Below are positions 25,933-34,429 of a stretch of 64,000 bases of DNA, one piece after another. How positions within the stretch are numbered: position 1 is the stretch's first letter; every line of letters starts with the position of its first letter. The translations under genes were made by a program, and so were the position numbers. The notes beneath the pieces were generated by a model. The model was not told the origin of the DNA. It searched no databases and worked only from the letters and a program-made list of their open reading frames with translations. Source of the stretch: Mangrovimonas sp. YM274 (lineage in GTDB: Bacteria > Bacteroidota > Bacteroidia > Flavobacteriales > Flavobacteriaceae); contig NZ_CP133091.1 of assembly GCF_030908385.1 (NCBI RefSeq), forward strand, positions 186,001 through 250,000, in the 5' to 3' direction.

Positions 25933-27939
25933 CTAAATCATATTAGCCTCCATAACCAATAAGTCATTTTTATCTTCTTGGGCTTTAATTATAAAGGCTT
26001 CAATAGCCTCATTTTTCTCAAGTCCTTCATCCAAAAGTACACCCAAAGTTAACATAGCAGCAATGCGGGTTCCAACTTTTTTAACCGCCGTTTCAAATAA
26101 TGGTTCCAGTTCTTCATAAGTAACTTCCTTAGCCAATTTTTGGATTTCAGCTTTCGTCTTAAGCTGTTTGGATTCAGGAAGATTGGTATATTTTTTCCCC
26201 AATTGCTTGATGACTTCAATTGCTGGACGCTTTGGTTGATTTTGCTTTGGCTGTGGTGCCTGCTTCTGTTGCGGAGCCGGTTGTTGTTTAGCCCAAGTAT
26301 CACGTAAACCAACTGTTTTATTGAATACCAATACTTCAGGAGTGGTATCCTCATCCACATTAAAATATCCCAAACGTTGGAATTGGAAACGATCTCCTAT
26401 CTGAGCTTCTTTCAAACTTGGTTCTACATAGGCTTCAATGATGCGCAGTGAATCCGGATTCAAAAATTCCATAAAATCAACATCCTGATCACCATCTGGA
26501 GATTCGTTTTTAAACAAACGATCGTACTCACGCACTTCTACCTTCACAGCATGTTTTACAGATACCCAATGCAAAGTTCCTTTCACCTTTTTGGAAGTAT
26601 CCTCGGAATAAGTACAGTGAATCTCAGTTATATTACCTTCAGCATCCTTTACAACACTTTCTGCTTTAACGATATAAGCATTTTTCAAACGTACCTCACC
26701 ACCAAGTTTCAGTCTAAAGTATTTACTATTGGCTTCTTCCTTGAAGTCGTCACGTTCTATATATAATTCTTTTGAAAACGGTACTTTTCTAAACCCTGCA
26801 TTTGGATCTTCGGGGTTGTTTTCAGCTTCCAGCCATTCTTCTTTATCCTCTGGATAATTATCAATCACCAATTTAACAGGATCCAACACCGCCATGACAC
26901 GAGGGGCTGTCTTGTTTAAATCTTCCCTTACACAAAACTCCAATAAGGATACATCAATCACGTTTTCACGCTTGGCTACCCCAACCTTTTCAATAAATTG
27001 TCTGATGGATGACGGTGTATACCCACGACGTCTCAATCCAGAAATCGTAGGCATTCTTGGATCGTCCCAGCCACTTACAACACCATCTTCTACCAATTTG
27101 AGCAATTTACGCTTGCTCATTACCGTATAACTCAAGTTTAAACGAGCAAACTCACGCTGTTTTGGCAACATAGGAAGCGCTTCTGGCTGATATTTGTGTA
27201 CATTATGCTTGAACCAGTTATAAAGCTCTCTATGAGGCTTAAATTCCAAAGAGCATAAAGAGTGTGAAATCTGTTCTAAATAATCACTTTCACCATGGGT
27301 CCAGTCGTACATTGGATAAATACACCAACTATCTCCAGTTCTATGATGCGCTTTCTTTAAAATTCGGTACATGATAGGATCGCGCATTAACATATTTGGA
27401 TGTTCCATATCGATTTTGGCACGTAACACATGAGAGCCTTCATCAAATTCACCATTTTTCATACGTTCAAACAAATCCAGGTTTTCTTCAACGGATCTGT
27501 TTCTATAAGGACTATCGGTTCCAGGTTGTGTAGGCGTTCCTTTCTGTTCAGCCATAGCTTCACTGGACTGTGAATCCACATAAGCCTTTCCTTCCTTAAT
27601 CAACGCTACTGCCCAGTCATACAACTGCTGGAAATAATCTGAAGAATACAATTCGTTGGCCCATTGGTATCCCAACCAAGACACATCCTTTTTAATAGCA
27701 TCTACATATTCCTGTTCTTCCTTAACAGGGTTGGTATCGTCAAAACGGAGGTTTACAGGAGCGTTGTACTTCTCCCCTAATCCAAAACTAATACCAATGG
27801 CTTTGGTATGCCCAATATGCAAATAGCCATTGGGTTCTGGAGGAAACCTAAAACGTAGTTTATCGGTTGATAAACCATTGGCCAAATCCTCTTCTATGAT
27901 GTGCTCAATGAAATTGAGTGATTTCTTATCTTCAGACAT
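25933..27939 (-). CDS. glnS: Glutaminyl-tRNA synthetase with C-terminal extension
   Basis: 668 residues; the E. coli enzyme is about 550. Class I motifs [15 protein letters not shown] (33-47) and VMSKRKL (near 273) are present, followed by the beta-barrel anticodon-binding region. An extra stretch of about 110 residues follows a Pro/Gln/Lys linker ([18 protein letters not shown]) and has Glu/Lys-rich helices; it resembles in position, though not obviously in sequence, the YqeY-type tail of some bacterial GlnRS. It charges tRNA-Gln directly, which implies that amidotransferase GatCAB need not make Gln-tRNA here. Single gene with terminator. Confidence 0.96.
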   Translation of the reverse strand: MSEDKKSLNFIEHIIEEDLANGLSTDKLRFRFPPEPNGYLHIGHTKAIGISFGLGEKYNAPVNLRFDDTNPVKEEQEYVDAIKKDVSWLGYQWANELYSSDYFQQLYDWAVALIKEGKAYVDSQSSEAMAEQKGTPTQPGTDSPYRNRSVEENLDLFERMKNGEFDEGSHVLRAKIDMEHPNMLMRDPIMYRILKKAHHRTGDSWCIYPMYDWTHGESDYLEQISHSLCSLEFKPHRELYNWFKHNVHKYQPEALPMLPKQREFARLNLSYTVMSKRKLLKLVEDGVVSGWDDPRMPTISGLRRRGYTPSSIRQFIEKVGVAKRENVIDVSLLEFCVREDLNKTAPRVMAVLDPVKLVIDNYPEDKEEWLEAENNPEDPNAGFRKVPFSKELYIERDDFKEEANSKYFRLKLGGEVRLKNAYIVKAESVVKDAEGNITEIHCTYSEDTSKKVKGTLHWVSVKHAVKVEVREYDRLFKNESPDGDQDVDFMEFLNPDSLRIIEAYVEPSLKEAQIGDRFQFQRLGYFNVDEDTTPEVLVFNKTVGLRDTWAKQQPAPQQKQAPQPKQNQPKRPAIEVIKQLGKKYTNLPESKQLKTKAEIQKLAKEVTYEELEPLFETAVKKVGTRIAAMLTLGVLLDEGLEKNEAIEAFIIKAQEDKNDLLVMEANMI

Positions 27940-28153
27940 AAAGTATCGGAATTATTACTCTAAATTTTTCTTTTAAATTTTTCCACAAAATTAGGCAAAT
28001 TTAAAGAAACTATATCATTAATGAACAGTTATCTAAAACCCCTAAAACCATTAGTTTTCTTCTTTGTTTTCAAGGCAATATGAAATATAATTTTATGAAT
28101 CATATTGGATGATAATTTAAATCCAGATTAACAATACATCCCTTTTTATCCCG

Positions 28154-28161
28154 TACCTTTG
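28154..28161 (+). promoter_or_regulatory. -7 promoter element for folB
   Basis: TACCTTTG matches TAnnTTTG; only 4 bp separate it from the ATG at 28166, so the transcript is probably leaderless or nearly so. Confidence 0.55.
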
Positions 28162-28165
28162 CAGC

Positions 28166-28534
28166 ATGGGAATCATTAAAGTTGAAAACATCCGTGTATT
28201 TGCCAACCATGGTTGCTTAAAGGAAGAAACCAAAATAGGCAGTGATTATCGAGTAGATTTAAAGATAAAAGCCAATTTGCAGGCATCGGCACAATCTGAT
28301 GACCTTGGAGATACGGTAGATTATGTCCTTTTAAACAAAATTGTAAGGGAAGAAATGCACCAACCTTCACATTTATTGGAAACCGTTGCCAAACGTATCA
28401 TAGTGCGCATATTAAAGGAAGATCCACTAGTCACAAAAGCTACGGTTTGGGTGAGTAAATTGAACCCTCCTATTGGCGGTGATGTAGAAATGGTGACAAT
28501 AAAAATGACTGAAAGACGAAAAAATTTGCAGTAA
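28166..28534 (+). CDS. folB: Dihydroneopterin aldolase
   Basis: 122 residues, normal length for FolB. IKVENIRVFANHGCLKEET (4-22) includes the conserved His-Gly-Cys/Glu loop, and the C-terminal half has VWVSKLNPP with the catalytic Lys near 98-100. It converts 7,8-dihydroneopterin to 6-hydroxymethyl-dihydropterin and glycolaldehyde in folate synthesis (cytoplasm). It stands alone, with the tRNA-Cys gene 46 bp downstream on the same strand, and a promoter element directly before the start. Confidence 0.93.
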   Translation: MGIIKVENIRVFANHGCLKEETKIGSDYRVDLKIKANLQASAQSDDLGDTVDYVLLNKIVREEMHQPSHLLETVAKRIIVRILKEDPLVTKATVWVSKLNPPIGGDVEMVTIKMTERRKNLQ

Positions 28535-28558
28535 GTGGTGTAGAAACTATATTTTTTT

Positions 28559-28566
28559 TACATTTG
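28559..28566 (+). promoter_or_regulatory. -7 promoter element for tRNA-Cys
   Basis: TACATTTG matches TAnnTTTG and lies 14 bp before the tRNA 5' end. Confidence 0.5.
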
Positions 28567-28580
28567 CTGTCCTCAAACAA

Positions 28581-28651
28581 GGCGTCTTGGCCGAGTGGCT
28601 AGGCAAAGGTCTGCAAAACCTTGTACAGCGGTTCGAATCCGCTAGACGCCT
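28581..28651 (+). tRNA. tRNA-Cys (GCA)
   Basis: 71-nt cloverleaf: acceptor GGCGTCT / AGACGCC, anticodon stem AGGTC.. with loop CTGCAAA giving anticodon GCA, and T-loop GGTTCGAATCC. Discriminator T at 28651; no encoded CCA. It is followed immediately by a hairpin terminator. Confidence 0.95.
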
Positions 28652-28652
28652 C

Positions 28653-28689
28653 AAAAAAGCCTTAAGAAAATGATTCTTAAGGCTTTTTT
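28653..28689. terminator. Bidirectional terminator after tRNA-Cys
   Basis: AAGCCTTAAGAA / TTCTTAAGGCTT arms with A-run and T-run, between tRNA-Cys (+) and the LysE gene (-). Confidence 0.88.
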
Positions 28690-28698
28690 ATTTTTGGT

Positions 28699-29373
28699 CT
28701 ACATATTAATTTCTTCCAATTTATCCTTTATCAACTCCTTTTCCTTCGGAAAGAAGCCCTGCAAGAGCAATAAAATTCCGAATCCTAAGATGACCAAAGC
28801 GACAATTTTCTTTGTTTTAAAGATTAAACGCGGTGTTAATTTATTCCGTAATGTTTTGGCCACAACAATTTTTACAAGATCTACAATGAAATAAACCGCC
28901 AAAATAGTTCCTAGGAACACGTAAAGTCCTTCCTTACCTTCGGTAAGTGAATTACCAATAATGATAAACCCAAGCCATCCCAACAACACACCAATGTTAA
29001 TAAAGTTGAGCAAAAAGCCTTTTAAAAAGAGTTTTCCGTAATTTTTTTGAATTTCAACACGATGGTATTCCCTAACAATCTCTCTAAAAGACTTAGAGGT
29101 TTTTATAAATGAAATAAAACCATACACGGCCAACAGTACACCACCAAAAATTAAAAAATTAGGATCGTCCTCTACCTTTTCAATAAGGTTATTCGTACTA
29201 AAAAAAGCAACTAGGATGAAAAGAATATCCGCAAAAATAACTCCCATATCAAAGATAAGGGCACTCTTAAAACCTTTAGTGGCACTGGTTTCCAGCAGTA
29301 CAAAAAAAACAGGACCTATGGTAAAAGCTAAAATAATACCAAAAGGTACAGCTGCTAAAATAGCATCGAGCAT
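28699..29373 (-). CDS. LysE family translocator
   Basis: 224 residues with six hydrophobic segments (about 5-25, 39-60, 72-90, 118-140, 148-170, 188-207). The family signature near the N-terminus reads FGIILAFTIGPVFFVLLETSATKGFK (positions 11-36). LysE proteins export amino acids such as lysine or threonine through the inner membrane; the substrate here cannot be read from the sequence. Single gene, bounded by terminators. Confidence 0.92.
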   Translation of the reverse strand: MLDAILAAVPFGIILAFTIGPVFFVLLETSATKGFKSALIFDMGVIFADILFILVAFFSTNNLIEKVEDDPNFLIFGGVLLAVYGFISFIKTSKSFREIVREYHRVEIQKNYGKLFLKGFLLNFINIGVLLGWLGFIIIGNSLTEGKEGLYVFLGTILAVYFIVDLVKIVVAKTLRNKLTPRLIFKTKKIVALVILGFGILLLLQGFFPKEKELIKDKLEEINM

Positions 29374-29466
29374 AAAAGATATTTGTTTCTACAAAGTTAG
29401 AAAAAGCAACTTATAAGGTTTGCCTTTTTCTCAATTGGAAGGACAAAAATACAATTCTGATTAATA

Positions 29467-29769
29467 TTATGCCTTCACTAAAACTGCAGTTCCAGTTATG
29501 GAAACTACAATTATAGCAGAATTTGGAAAAGTTTCAATATCCAATCTAATACCGACCACGGCATTGGCCTTTAATTTTACGGCATTATCCCGTAAATGTT
29601 GAAAAGCTTCTTCTTTAACTTCATTTAAATTATCCTCCATGGATTGGTAGTACTTATCCATGTTAAAGGTAAAAGCAGCCTTTTGAATTCTGGTAGAAAC
29701 CCCAGAAACAATCCCTAAATAATTGATTATTGGATGGCCTTCAATTTGATCGGTTGTTGTTAAAATCAT
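29467..29769 (-). CDS. YbjQ-like heavy-metal-binding-domain protein
   Basis: 100 residues from the ATG at 29767-29769 (MILTTTDQIEGHPI); a GTG three codons upstream is less likely. This is the small YbjQ family (heavy-metal-binding domain 1): GHPIINYLGIVSGVS, an amphipathic middle helix and the core LKANAVVGIRLDIE. Members form pentameric rings; no enzyme activity is established. It lies 15 bp behind rnr on the same strand, so it is probably co-transcribed. Confidence 0.86.
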   Translation of the reverse strand: MILTTTDQIEGHPIINYLGIVSGVSTRIQKAAFTFNMDKYYQSMEDNLNEVKEEAFQHLRDNAVKLKANAVVGIRLDIETFPNSAIIVVSITGTAVLVKA

Positions 29770-29784
29770 GCTATGCACACTAAA

Positions 29785-31977
29785 TTATTCCTCAGGTTTT
29801 CCCACTAAATTAAAATCTAAATGTTTTTTCACCAAATCGGTATCCTTTACCGTAACCACCACTTCATCTCCCAATTGGTACATATGTTTGGTTTCACGGC
29901 CAATAATGGCAAATTGAGTTTCGTCAAATTCGTAATAATCATCACGAATGTCACGAATTCTTACCATTCCTTCACATTTGTTGGAAATGATTTCTACATA
30001 AATTCCCCAATCGGTTACTCCAGAAATTACGCCCACAAACTGCTCATCCTTATGATCCTGCATAAATCTTATTTGCATATACTTAATGGAATCACGTTCA
30101 GCTTTAGTAGCTAAATATTCCATATCGCTGGAATGCTTGCACTTATCTTCATAAATCTCTTCATTGGCCGATTTTTCGCCATCCAAATACATCTGTAACA
30201 ACCGGTGTGCCATCACATCTGGATATCGTCTAATTGGCGATGTAAAGTGACTATAATAATCAAAAGCCAATCCATAATGCCCAATATTGTGTGTAGTATA
30301 CTCGGCCTTACTCATACTTCTAATGGTAAGTGTATCTACCAAATTCTGTTCTTTTTTCCCGTTTACTTCAGCTAATAAATTGTTAAGCGAATTGGAAATA
30401 CTTTTACGATCCTTGAAATTCAATTTATATCCAAATTTTGATACAACGCCTTGAAGCGCTGATAATTTGCTCTCGTCAGGTTCGTCATGAACGCGATACA
30501 CAAATGTCTTTGGTGGTTTTTGTTTACCTACAAACTCGGCTACTTTTTTATTAGCCAAAAGCATGAATTCCTCAATGAGTTTATTGGCATCTTGACTGGT
30601 TTTAAAAAACACTCCAATTGGGTTGTTATCTTCATCCAAATTGAATTTCACCTCTACCTTATCAAACGAAATTGCTCCTGAACGCATACGTTTACTACGC
30701 ATTTTTTTGGCCAAGATATCCATGGTTAATATAGCATCAGCTATGGCCTGATCTGCTTTATAAGCCTTTTCAGTTAGAGACACCTCTTTAGGAATATCAT
30801 TGGTTTTAGATTCAATAATAGCCTGTGCCTCTTCATAGGCAAATCTGGCATCACTGTAAGTCACTGTTCTCCCAAACCACTGGTCTTTTACTTCTGCTTT
30901 GTCATTTATTTGAAATACAGCCGAAAAAGTATATTTCTCTTCATGCGGTCGTAAAGAACAAGCCTTATTGGACAGTATTTCAGGAAGCATTGGTACTACG
31001 CGATCTACCAAATACACCGAAGTGGCCCGTTCGTAAGCCTCATCATCCAACACAGTGTTTGGACGGACATAATGCGATACATCGGCAATATGGATTCCAA
31101 TCTCATATAAGCCGTTTTCAAGCACTTTAAAGGACAAAGCATCATCGAAGTCCTTAGCATCCTTAGGATCGATTGTAAAGGTCAATACGTCGCGCATATC
31201 GCGTCTTTTAGCTATTTCCTCTTTGGTTATGGAAGTGTCCAAATTGTTAGCATATTGCTCCACTTCATATGGAAATTCATAAGGTAAACCGTATTCGGCT
31301 AATATTGAATGGATTTCGGTATTATGTTCCCCTGGTTTCCCTAAAACCTTTAAAATTTTTCCATAAGGGGAATCGGCCTTTTCAGGCCAATCTTCCAAAG
31401 ATACCAACACTTTGTCACCATCTTCGGCATTGTTTGTTTTATTGATAGGCACAAAAATATCCTTGTACATTTTACCACTGTCAGGTATAACAAAAGCATA
31501 GTTACTATGCAATTGTACCACGCCAACATACTCGGTTTTAGCACGTTTCAATATTTGGGTTACTTCTCCTTCTTGACGCCCTCGATAACGTCTTTTGTAC
31601 ACGTAAAACTCAACTTCATCACCATCTAAGGCTTTGTTCATGTTATTGGAAGCTATAAATACGTCATCCTCAAAGTGATCCGAAATAATATATCCAGATC
31701 CCCTGGCACTCATATCTACAATTCCGGTATAATAATCGGTAGTCACGATGGCCTTAAACTTGCCCCGTTCTACTTCTTCTATTTCCTGTTTGGCTTTAAG
31801 TTGCTGAAGTTTCTTTATGATCTGATTCCTACTACTGGCATCGTTTACACCAAGCTTGGCAGCAATCTGCTTATAGTTAAAGGTTTTGTTACGTTCCTTT
31901 TTTAAAATACTTAAGATTGTATTTGTAAGGTTGGAAATTTGGTTGTTCGATTTCCTTCTTTTTTTCTTTCTAGCCAT
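29785..31977 (-). CDS. rnr: Ribonuclease R
   Basis: 730 residues. A basic N-terminus (ARKKKRRKS) and a helix-turn-helix part are followed by two cold-shock OB regions (about 80-230), the RNB catalytic core from about 255 (FTIDPKDAKDFDDAL, with the metal-binding acidic residues, then IADVSHYV) and an S1 domain near the C-terminus (QFVGVISGVTDWGIYVEI). It is a 3'-5' exoribonuclease that degrades structured RNA. It leads a minus-strand pair with the YbjQ-like gene. Its -7 element sits at the edge of the putative oriC. Confidence 0.95.
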   Translation of the reverse strand: MARKKKRRKSNNQISNLTNTILSILKKERNKTFNYKQIAAKLGVNDASSRNQIIKKLQQLKAKQEIEEVERGKFKAIVTTDYYTGIVDMSARGSGYIISDHFEDDVFIASNNMNKALDGDEVEFYVYKRRYRGRQEGEVTQILKRAKTEYVGVVQLHSNYAFVIPDSGKMYKDIFVPINKTNNAEDGDKVLVSLEDWPEKADSPYGKILKVLGKPGEHNTEIHSILAEYGLPYEFPYEVEQYANNLDTSITKEEIAKRRDMRDVLTFTIDPKDAKDFDDALSFKVLENGLYEIGIHIADVSHYVRPNTVLDDEAYERATSVYLVDRVVPMLPEILSNKACSLRPHEEKYTFSAVFQINDKAEVKDQWFGRTVTYSDARFAYEEAQAIIESKTNDIPKEVSLTEKAYKADQAIADAILTMDILAKKMRSKRMRSGAISFDKVEVKFNLDEDNNPIGVFFKTSQDANKLIEEFMLLANKKVAEFVGKQKPPKTFVYRVHDEPDESKLSALQGVVSKFGYKLNFKDRKSISNSLNNLLAEVNGKKEQNLVDTLTIRSMSKAEYTTHNIGHYGLAFDYYSHFTSPIRRYPDVMAHRLLQMYLDGEKSANEEIYEDKCKHSSDMEYLATKAERDSIKYMQIRFMQDHKDEQFVGVISGVTDWGIYVEIISNKCEGMVRIRDIRDDYYEFDETQFAIIGRETKHMYQLGDEVVVTVKDTDLVKKHLDFNLVGKPEE

Positions 31978-31997
31978 TCTCTTTTTTCTAATAGTAA

Positions 31998-32005
31998 CAA
32001 ATCTA
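31998..32005 (-). promoter_or_regulatory. -7 promoter element for rnr
   Basis: Read on the minus strand TAGATTTG matches TAnnTTTG, 20 bp before the rnr ATG, and sits at the left edge of the putative origin. Confidence 0.5.
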
Positions 32006-32109
32006 AGCTTTAATATACTAAATCATATTTCTTTTAGGCTAAGATTTTAAAGGAATCACTAAACAGACTTCAAATATATCTTTTCAAACAGATTTTGTTA
32101 ATCCAATCG

Positions 32110-32118
32110 TTATTCACA
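32110..32118 (+). promoter_or_regulatory. DnaA-box-like TTATTCACA
   Basis: TTATTCACA fits the bacterial DnaA-box pattern TTATnCACA exactly and lies inside the putative oriC. Confidence 0.65.
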
Positions 32119-32182
32119 ATTAATACTATAATTACTTTTCTTTTTTGAAATTTTAAAAAAATGATTGTTGTTTATGATAGGG

Positions 32183-32191
32183 TGTTAATAA
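32183..32191 (-). promoter_or_regulatory. Degenerate DnaA-box-like TTATTAACA
   Basis: Reverse-strand TTATTAACA, one mismatch to TTATnCACA. The same 9-mer occurs at 32251-32259 and 32503-32511, which argues against pure chance even in AT-rich DNA. Confidence 0.4.
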
Positions 32192-32250
32192 GTGGAATAA
32201 CTTTTTTGATTTTTTTTTTGAAAACTCACAGTTTACGGTCTATTAAAATG

Positions 32251-32259
32251 TTATTAACA
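32251..32259 (+). promoter_or_regulatory. Degenerate DnaA-box-like TTATTAACA
   Basis: TTATTAACA, forward, within the putative oriC; identical to 32503-32511. Confidence 0.4.
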
Positions 32260-32502
32260 ACCTGTTTTTATTTAAATACTTCATTTTGAGTAAAATTATG
32301 GTAGTTATTAAAACCTGTTTAAAACGAATGTTAATAGTTTTGATTTAACAACTTTTAGAAATTTTGGTGTTTATAATGAAAAAAAGGATGCTGAAAACTC
32401 CGCCAAAAAAAGTGAAGTTATATTTTGGTTATGTCATTCCGGTTTCTGTATTGGAAATTATTTTGAGTTTTAAAAAATAATCTTTTAGAATTTAATTAAC
32501 AG

Positions 32503-32511
32503 TTATTAACA
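32503..32511 (+). promoter_or_regulatory. Degenerate DnaA-box-like TTATTAACA
   Basis: TTATTAACA, forward; flanked by the same AC dinucleotide as the copy at 32251. Confidence 0.4.
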
Positions 32512-32556
32512 ACTTATAAAAAGAAAAGTGAAAAGTAATTAACCATCACTTTAAAA

Positions 32557-32565
32557 TGTGCATAA
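32557..32565 (-). promoter_or_regulatory. DnaA-box-like TTATGCACA
   Basis: Reverse-strand TTATGCACA, an exact fit to TTATnCACA, about 70 bp before the rpiB start. Confidence 0.65.
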
Positions 32566-32590
32566 CTATAGGCTGTAAAAGGACATTTTG

Positions 32591-32598
32591 TACCTTTG
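32591..32598 (+). promoter_or_regulatory. -7 promoter element for rpiB
   Basis: TACCTTTG matches TAnnTTTG, 27 bp before the rpiB ATG. Confidence 0.5.
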
Positions 32599-32625
32599 TA
32601 CCTTTAAATCAATTTAATACATATA

Positions 32626-33060
32626 ATGAACATTTCAATCGGTAACGATCACGCAGGAACAGAGTATAAATATGCTATTGTTAAACATTTGGAAGCAAAG
32701 GGATATACTGTTAAAAACTATGGAACAGATAGTAGTGACAGTGTAGATTACCCAGATTTTGTACATCCTGTGGCTAATGATGTGGAAAGTAAAGCTGCAA
32801 ATTTTGGAATTATTATTTGCGGTAGCGGAAATGGTGCCAATATGACTGCCAACAAACATCAAGGTGTCCGTTCTGCTTTATGTTGGACTAAGGAAATTGT
32901 AACCTTGGCCAGAGAGCATAACGATGCCAATATATTGAGTATTCCAGCGCGTTTTACGGCGCTTCCACAAGCCATTGAAATGGTGGATGCGTTTTTGGAA
33001 ACGCAATTTGAAGGTGGACGTCATCAAAACCGGGTTAACAAGATCCCAGTGTCTTGCTAA
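32626..33060 (+). CDS. rpiB: Ribose 5-phosphate isomerase B
   Basis: 144 residues, usual length. GNDHAGTEYK (7-16), catalytic Cys65 in ICGSGNGANMTANK, and HQGVRSALCW are all present. It interconverts ribose 5-phosphate and ribulose 5-phosphate in the pentose phosphate pathway. The stop directly precedes the start of the CDF transporter gene (0 bp gap), and that gene overlaps the GNAT gene by one base, so three genes form one operon directed away from the putative origin. Confidence 0.95.
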   Translation: MNISIGNDHAGTEYKYAIVKHLEAKGYTVKNYGTDSSDSVDYPDFVHPVANDVESKAANFGIIICGSGNGANMTANKHQGVRSALCWTKEIVTLAREHNDANILSIPARFTALPQAIEMVDAFLETQFEGGRHQNRVNKIPVSC

Positions 33061-33972
33061 ATGGGACATTCTCATTCACATACTCACCTACACGCTAGTA
33101 CAAAAGATAGAAATCTTGTGGTTTCTATCTTTTTGAATATACTTATAACAGTAGCACAGGTCATTGGAGGGCTTATCTCTGGTAGTCTCTCGCTTTTGAG
33201 TGATGCGCTTCATAACTTTAGTGACGTATTATCATTAATTGTAAGTTATGTGGCCTCCAAACTTTCTAGGCAAAAGGCCTCCATAAACAGAACCTTTGGC
33301 TTTAAACGTGCCGAAATATTAGCAGCTTTTGTCAATGCCATCACCTTGGTTGTCGTGGCTATTTTGTTGATTATTGAGGCGGTTAAGCGTTTTAAAACTC
33401 CAGAGGAAATTCAATCCAATTTGGTAATATGGCTTTCCTTAATTGCTATTGTAGCTAACGGTTTTAGTGTGCTTTTGTTGAAAAGTGATTCTGAAAAGAA
33501 TATCAATATCCGTTCGGCCTATTTACACCTGTTAACAGATATGTTGGCAAGTGTTGCTGTGTTGGTGGGGGGCTTGTTAATGAAATACTACCAATTGTAT
33601 TGGGTGGATAGTGTCCTAACCTTTTTAATTGCGCTTTATCTTATTTGGGTGGGGTATGATTTGCTAAAAACGTCTACCAAAATGTTGATGTTGTTCACAC
33701 CAGATCACATTAACATAAAGGATGTGGTAAGAGCTGTGAACAAATTGCCAAAAGTGAGTAAACTTCACCATGTCCATATTTGGAATTTGAGTGACCATGA
33801 GCTGCATTTGGAAGCACATTTAGATTTAAATGAAGATATTTCTACAACCGAGTTCAATGAACTTTTACATGAGATAGAAAAATTGTTGCACCATAAGTTT
33901 GAAATTAACCATGTTACCATACAGCCCGAATTCAATAAAATAGATCCTAAAGAAGTTATCGTTCAAGATTAA
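33061..33972 (+). CDS. Cation diffusion facilitator (CDF) family metal exporter
   Basis: 303 residues. A His-rich N-terminus (HSHSHTHLH at 3-11), six membrane segments (about 20-40, 42-62, 88-108, 118-136, 155-175, 180-200), D48/H51/D55 in LSDALHNFSDV and a second site HLLTDMLAS, then a cytoplasmic domain ending near 290. Such proteins export Zn2+ (or Co2+/Cd2+) by proton antiport; Zn is the most likely substrate from the DxxxH/HxxxD pattern. Middle gene of the rpiB operon. Confidence 0.93.
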   Translation: MGHSHSHTHLHASTKDRNLVVSIFLNILITVAQVIGGLISGSLSLLSDALHNFSDVLSLIVSYVASKLSRQKASINRTFGFKRAEILAAFVNAITLVVVAILLIIEAVKRFKTPEEIQSNLVIWLSLIAIVANGFSVLLLKSDSEKNINIRSAYLHLLTDMLASVAVLVGGLLMKYYQLYWVDSVLTFLIALYLIWVGYDLLKTSTKMLMLFTPDHINIKDVVRAVNKLPKVSKLHHVHIWNLSDHELHLEAHLDLNEDISTTEFNELLHEIEKLLHHKFEINHVTIQPEFNKIDPKEVIVQD

Positions 33973-34424
33973 TGTTATCCATATCTACTAAATATTTTTC
34001 AGAATTATCAGTTTTAGAATTGTATGACCTCTTAAGGTTACGTTCTGAAGTGTTTGTAGTAGAACAGGATTGTGTTTATCAAGATGTTGATAATAAAGAC
34101 CAAAAAGCACTACATGTTTTAGGGTATGAAGGCGATACTTTGGTTGCCTATACCCGACTTTTTAAACCCGGTGATTATTTTAATGAAGCCAGTATTGGAA
34201 GGGTGGTTGTGGCTGCCAATTGGCGTAAACATAAATACGGTTATCAAATAATGGAAAGTTCAATTGCTGCCGTTTCCAAATACTTTAATGAGGAAACCAT
34301 CAAAATTTCGGCGCAGTGTTATTTGCAACAATTTTATAACAATTTAGGTTTTAAAGAAGTTGGAAATTCCTATTTAGAAGATGGAATCCCGCACATTGCC
34401 ATGCTTAAGACAACAAATAATTAA
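33972..34424 (+). CDS. GNAT family N-acetyltransferase, ElaA-like
   Basis: 150 residues. Begins MLSISTKYFSELSVLELYDLLRLRSEVFVVEQ, the ElaA signature, with the acetyl-CoA-binding segment IGRVVVAANWRKHKYGYQIM near 76-95. The substrate is unknown. The start overlaps the CDF stop (TAATG), so it is translationally coupled. It ends 5 bp before the convergent OmpA-like gene, without an obvious hairpin between. Confidence 0.88.
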   Translation: MLSISTKYFSELSVLELYDLLRLRSEVFVVEQDCVYQDVDNKDQKALHVLGYEGDTLVAYTRLFKPGDYFNEASIGRVVVAANWRKHKYGYQIMESSIAAVSKYFNEETIKISAQCYLQQFYNNLGFKEVGNSYLEDGIPHIAMLKTTNN

Positions 34425-34429
34425 CTTAA

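Larger units (their letters stand above)
31978..32625. other. Putative chromosomal replication origin (oriC)
   Basis: A 648-bp gene-free, very AT-rich gap between divergent rnr (-) and rpiB (+). It holds two exact matches to the DnaA-box pattern TTATnCACA (32110-32118 forward, 32557-32565 reverse), three copies of the related TTATTAACA and long T/A runs (32204-32219, 32141-32160) that could act as an unwinding element. By eye, the plus strand is C-rich to the left and G-rich to the right, as expected of a leading/lagging switch at an origin; mnmG, rnpA and parS lie within 18 kb. dnaA itself is not in the window. Two short open frames here (42 and 34 residues) are probably fortuitous. Confidence 0.72.

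Noticed and set aside
27940-28153. Gap before folB searched for a riboswitch or small RNA
   Set aside because: AT-rich without recognisable conserved structure; only the promoter element is supported.
32161-32289. 42-residue frame inside the putative origin
   Set aside because: Low-complexity Leu/Phe-rich translation of T-runs, no promoter; likely chance.
32376-32480. 34-residue Lys-rich frame (MKKRMLKTPPKK) in the same gap
   Set aside because: Short, without a promoter; chance in AT-rich DNA is likely, though a degraded gene cannot be excluded.
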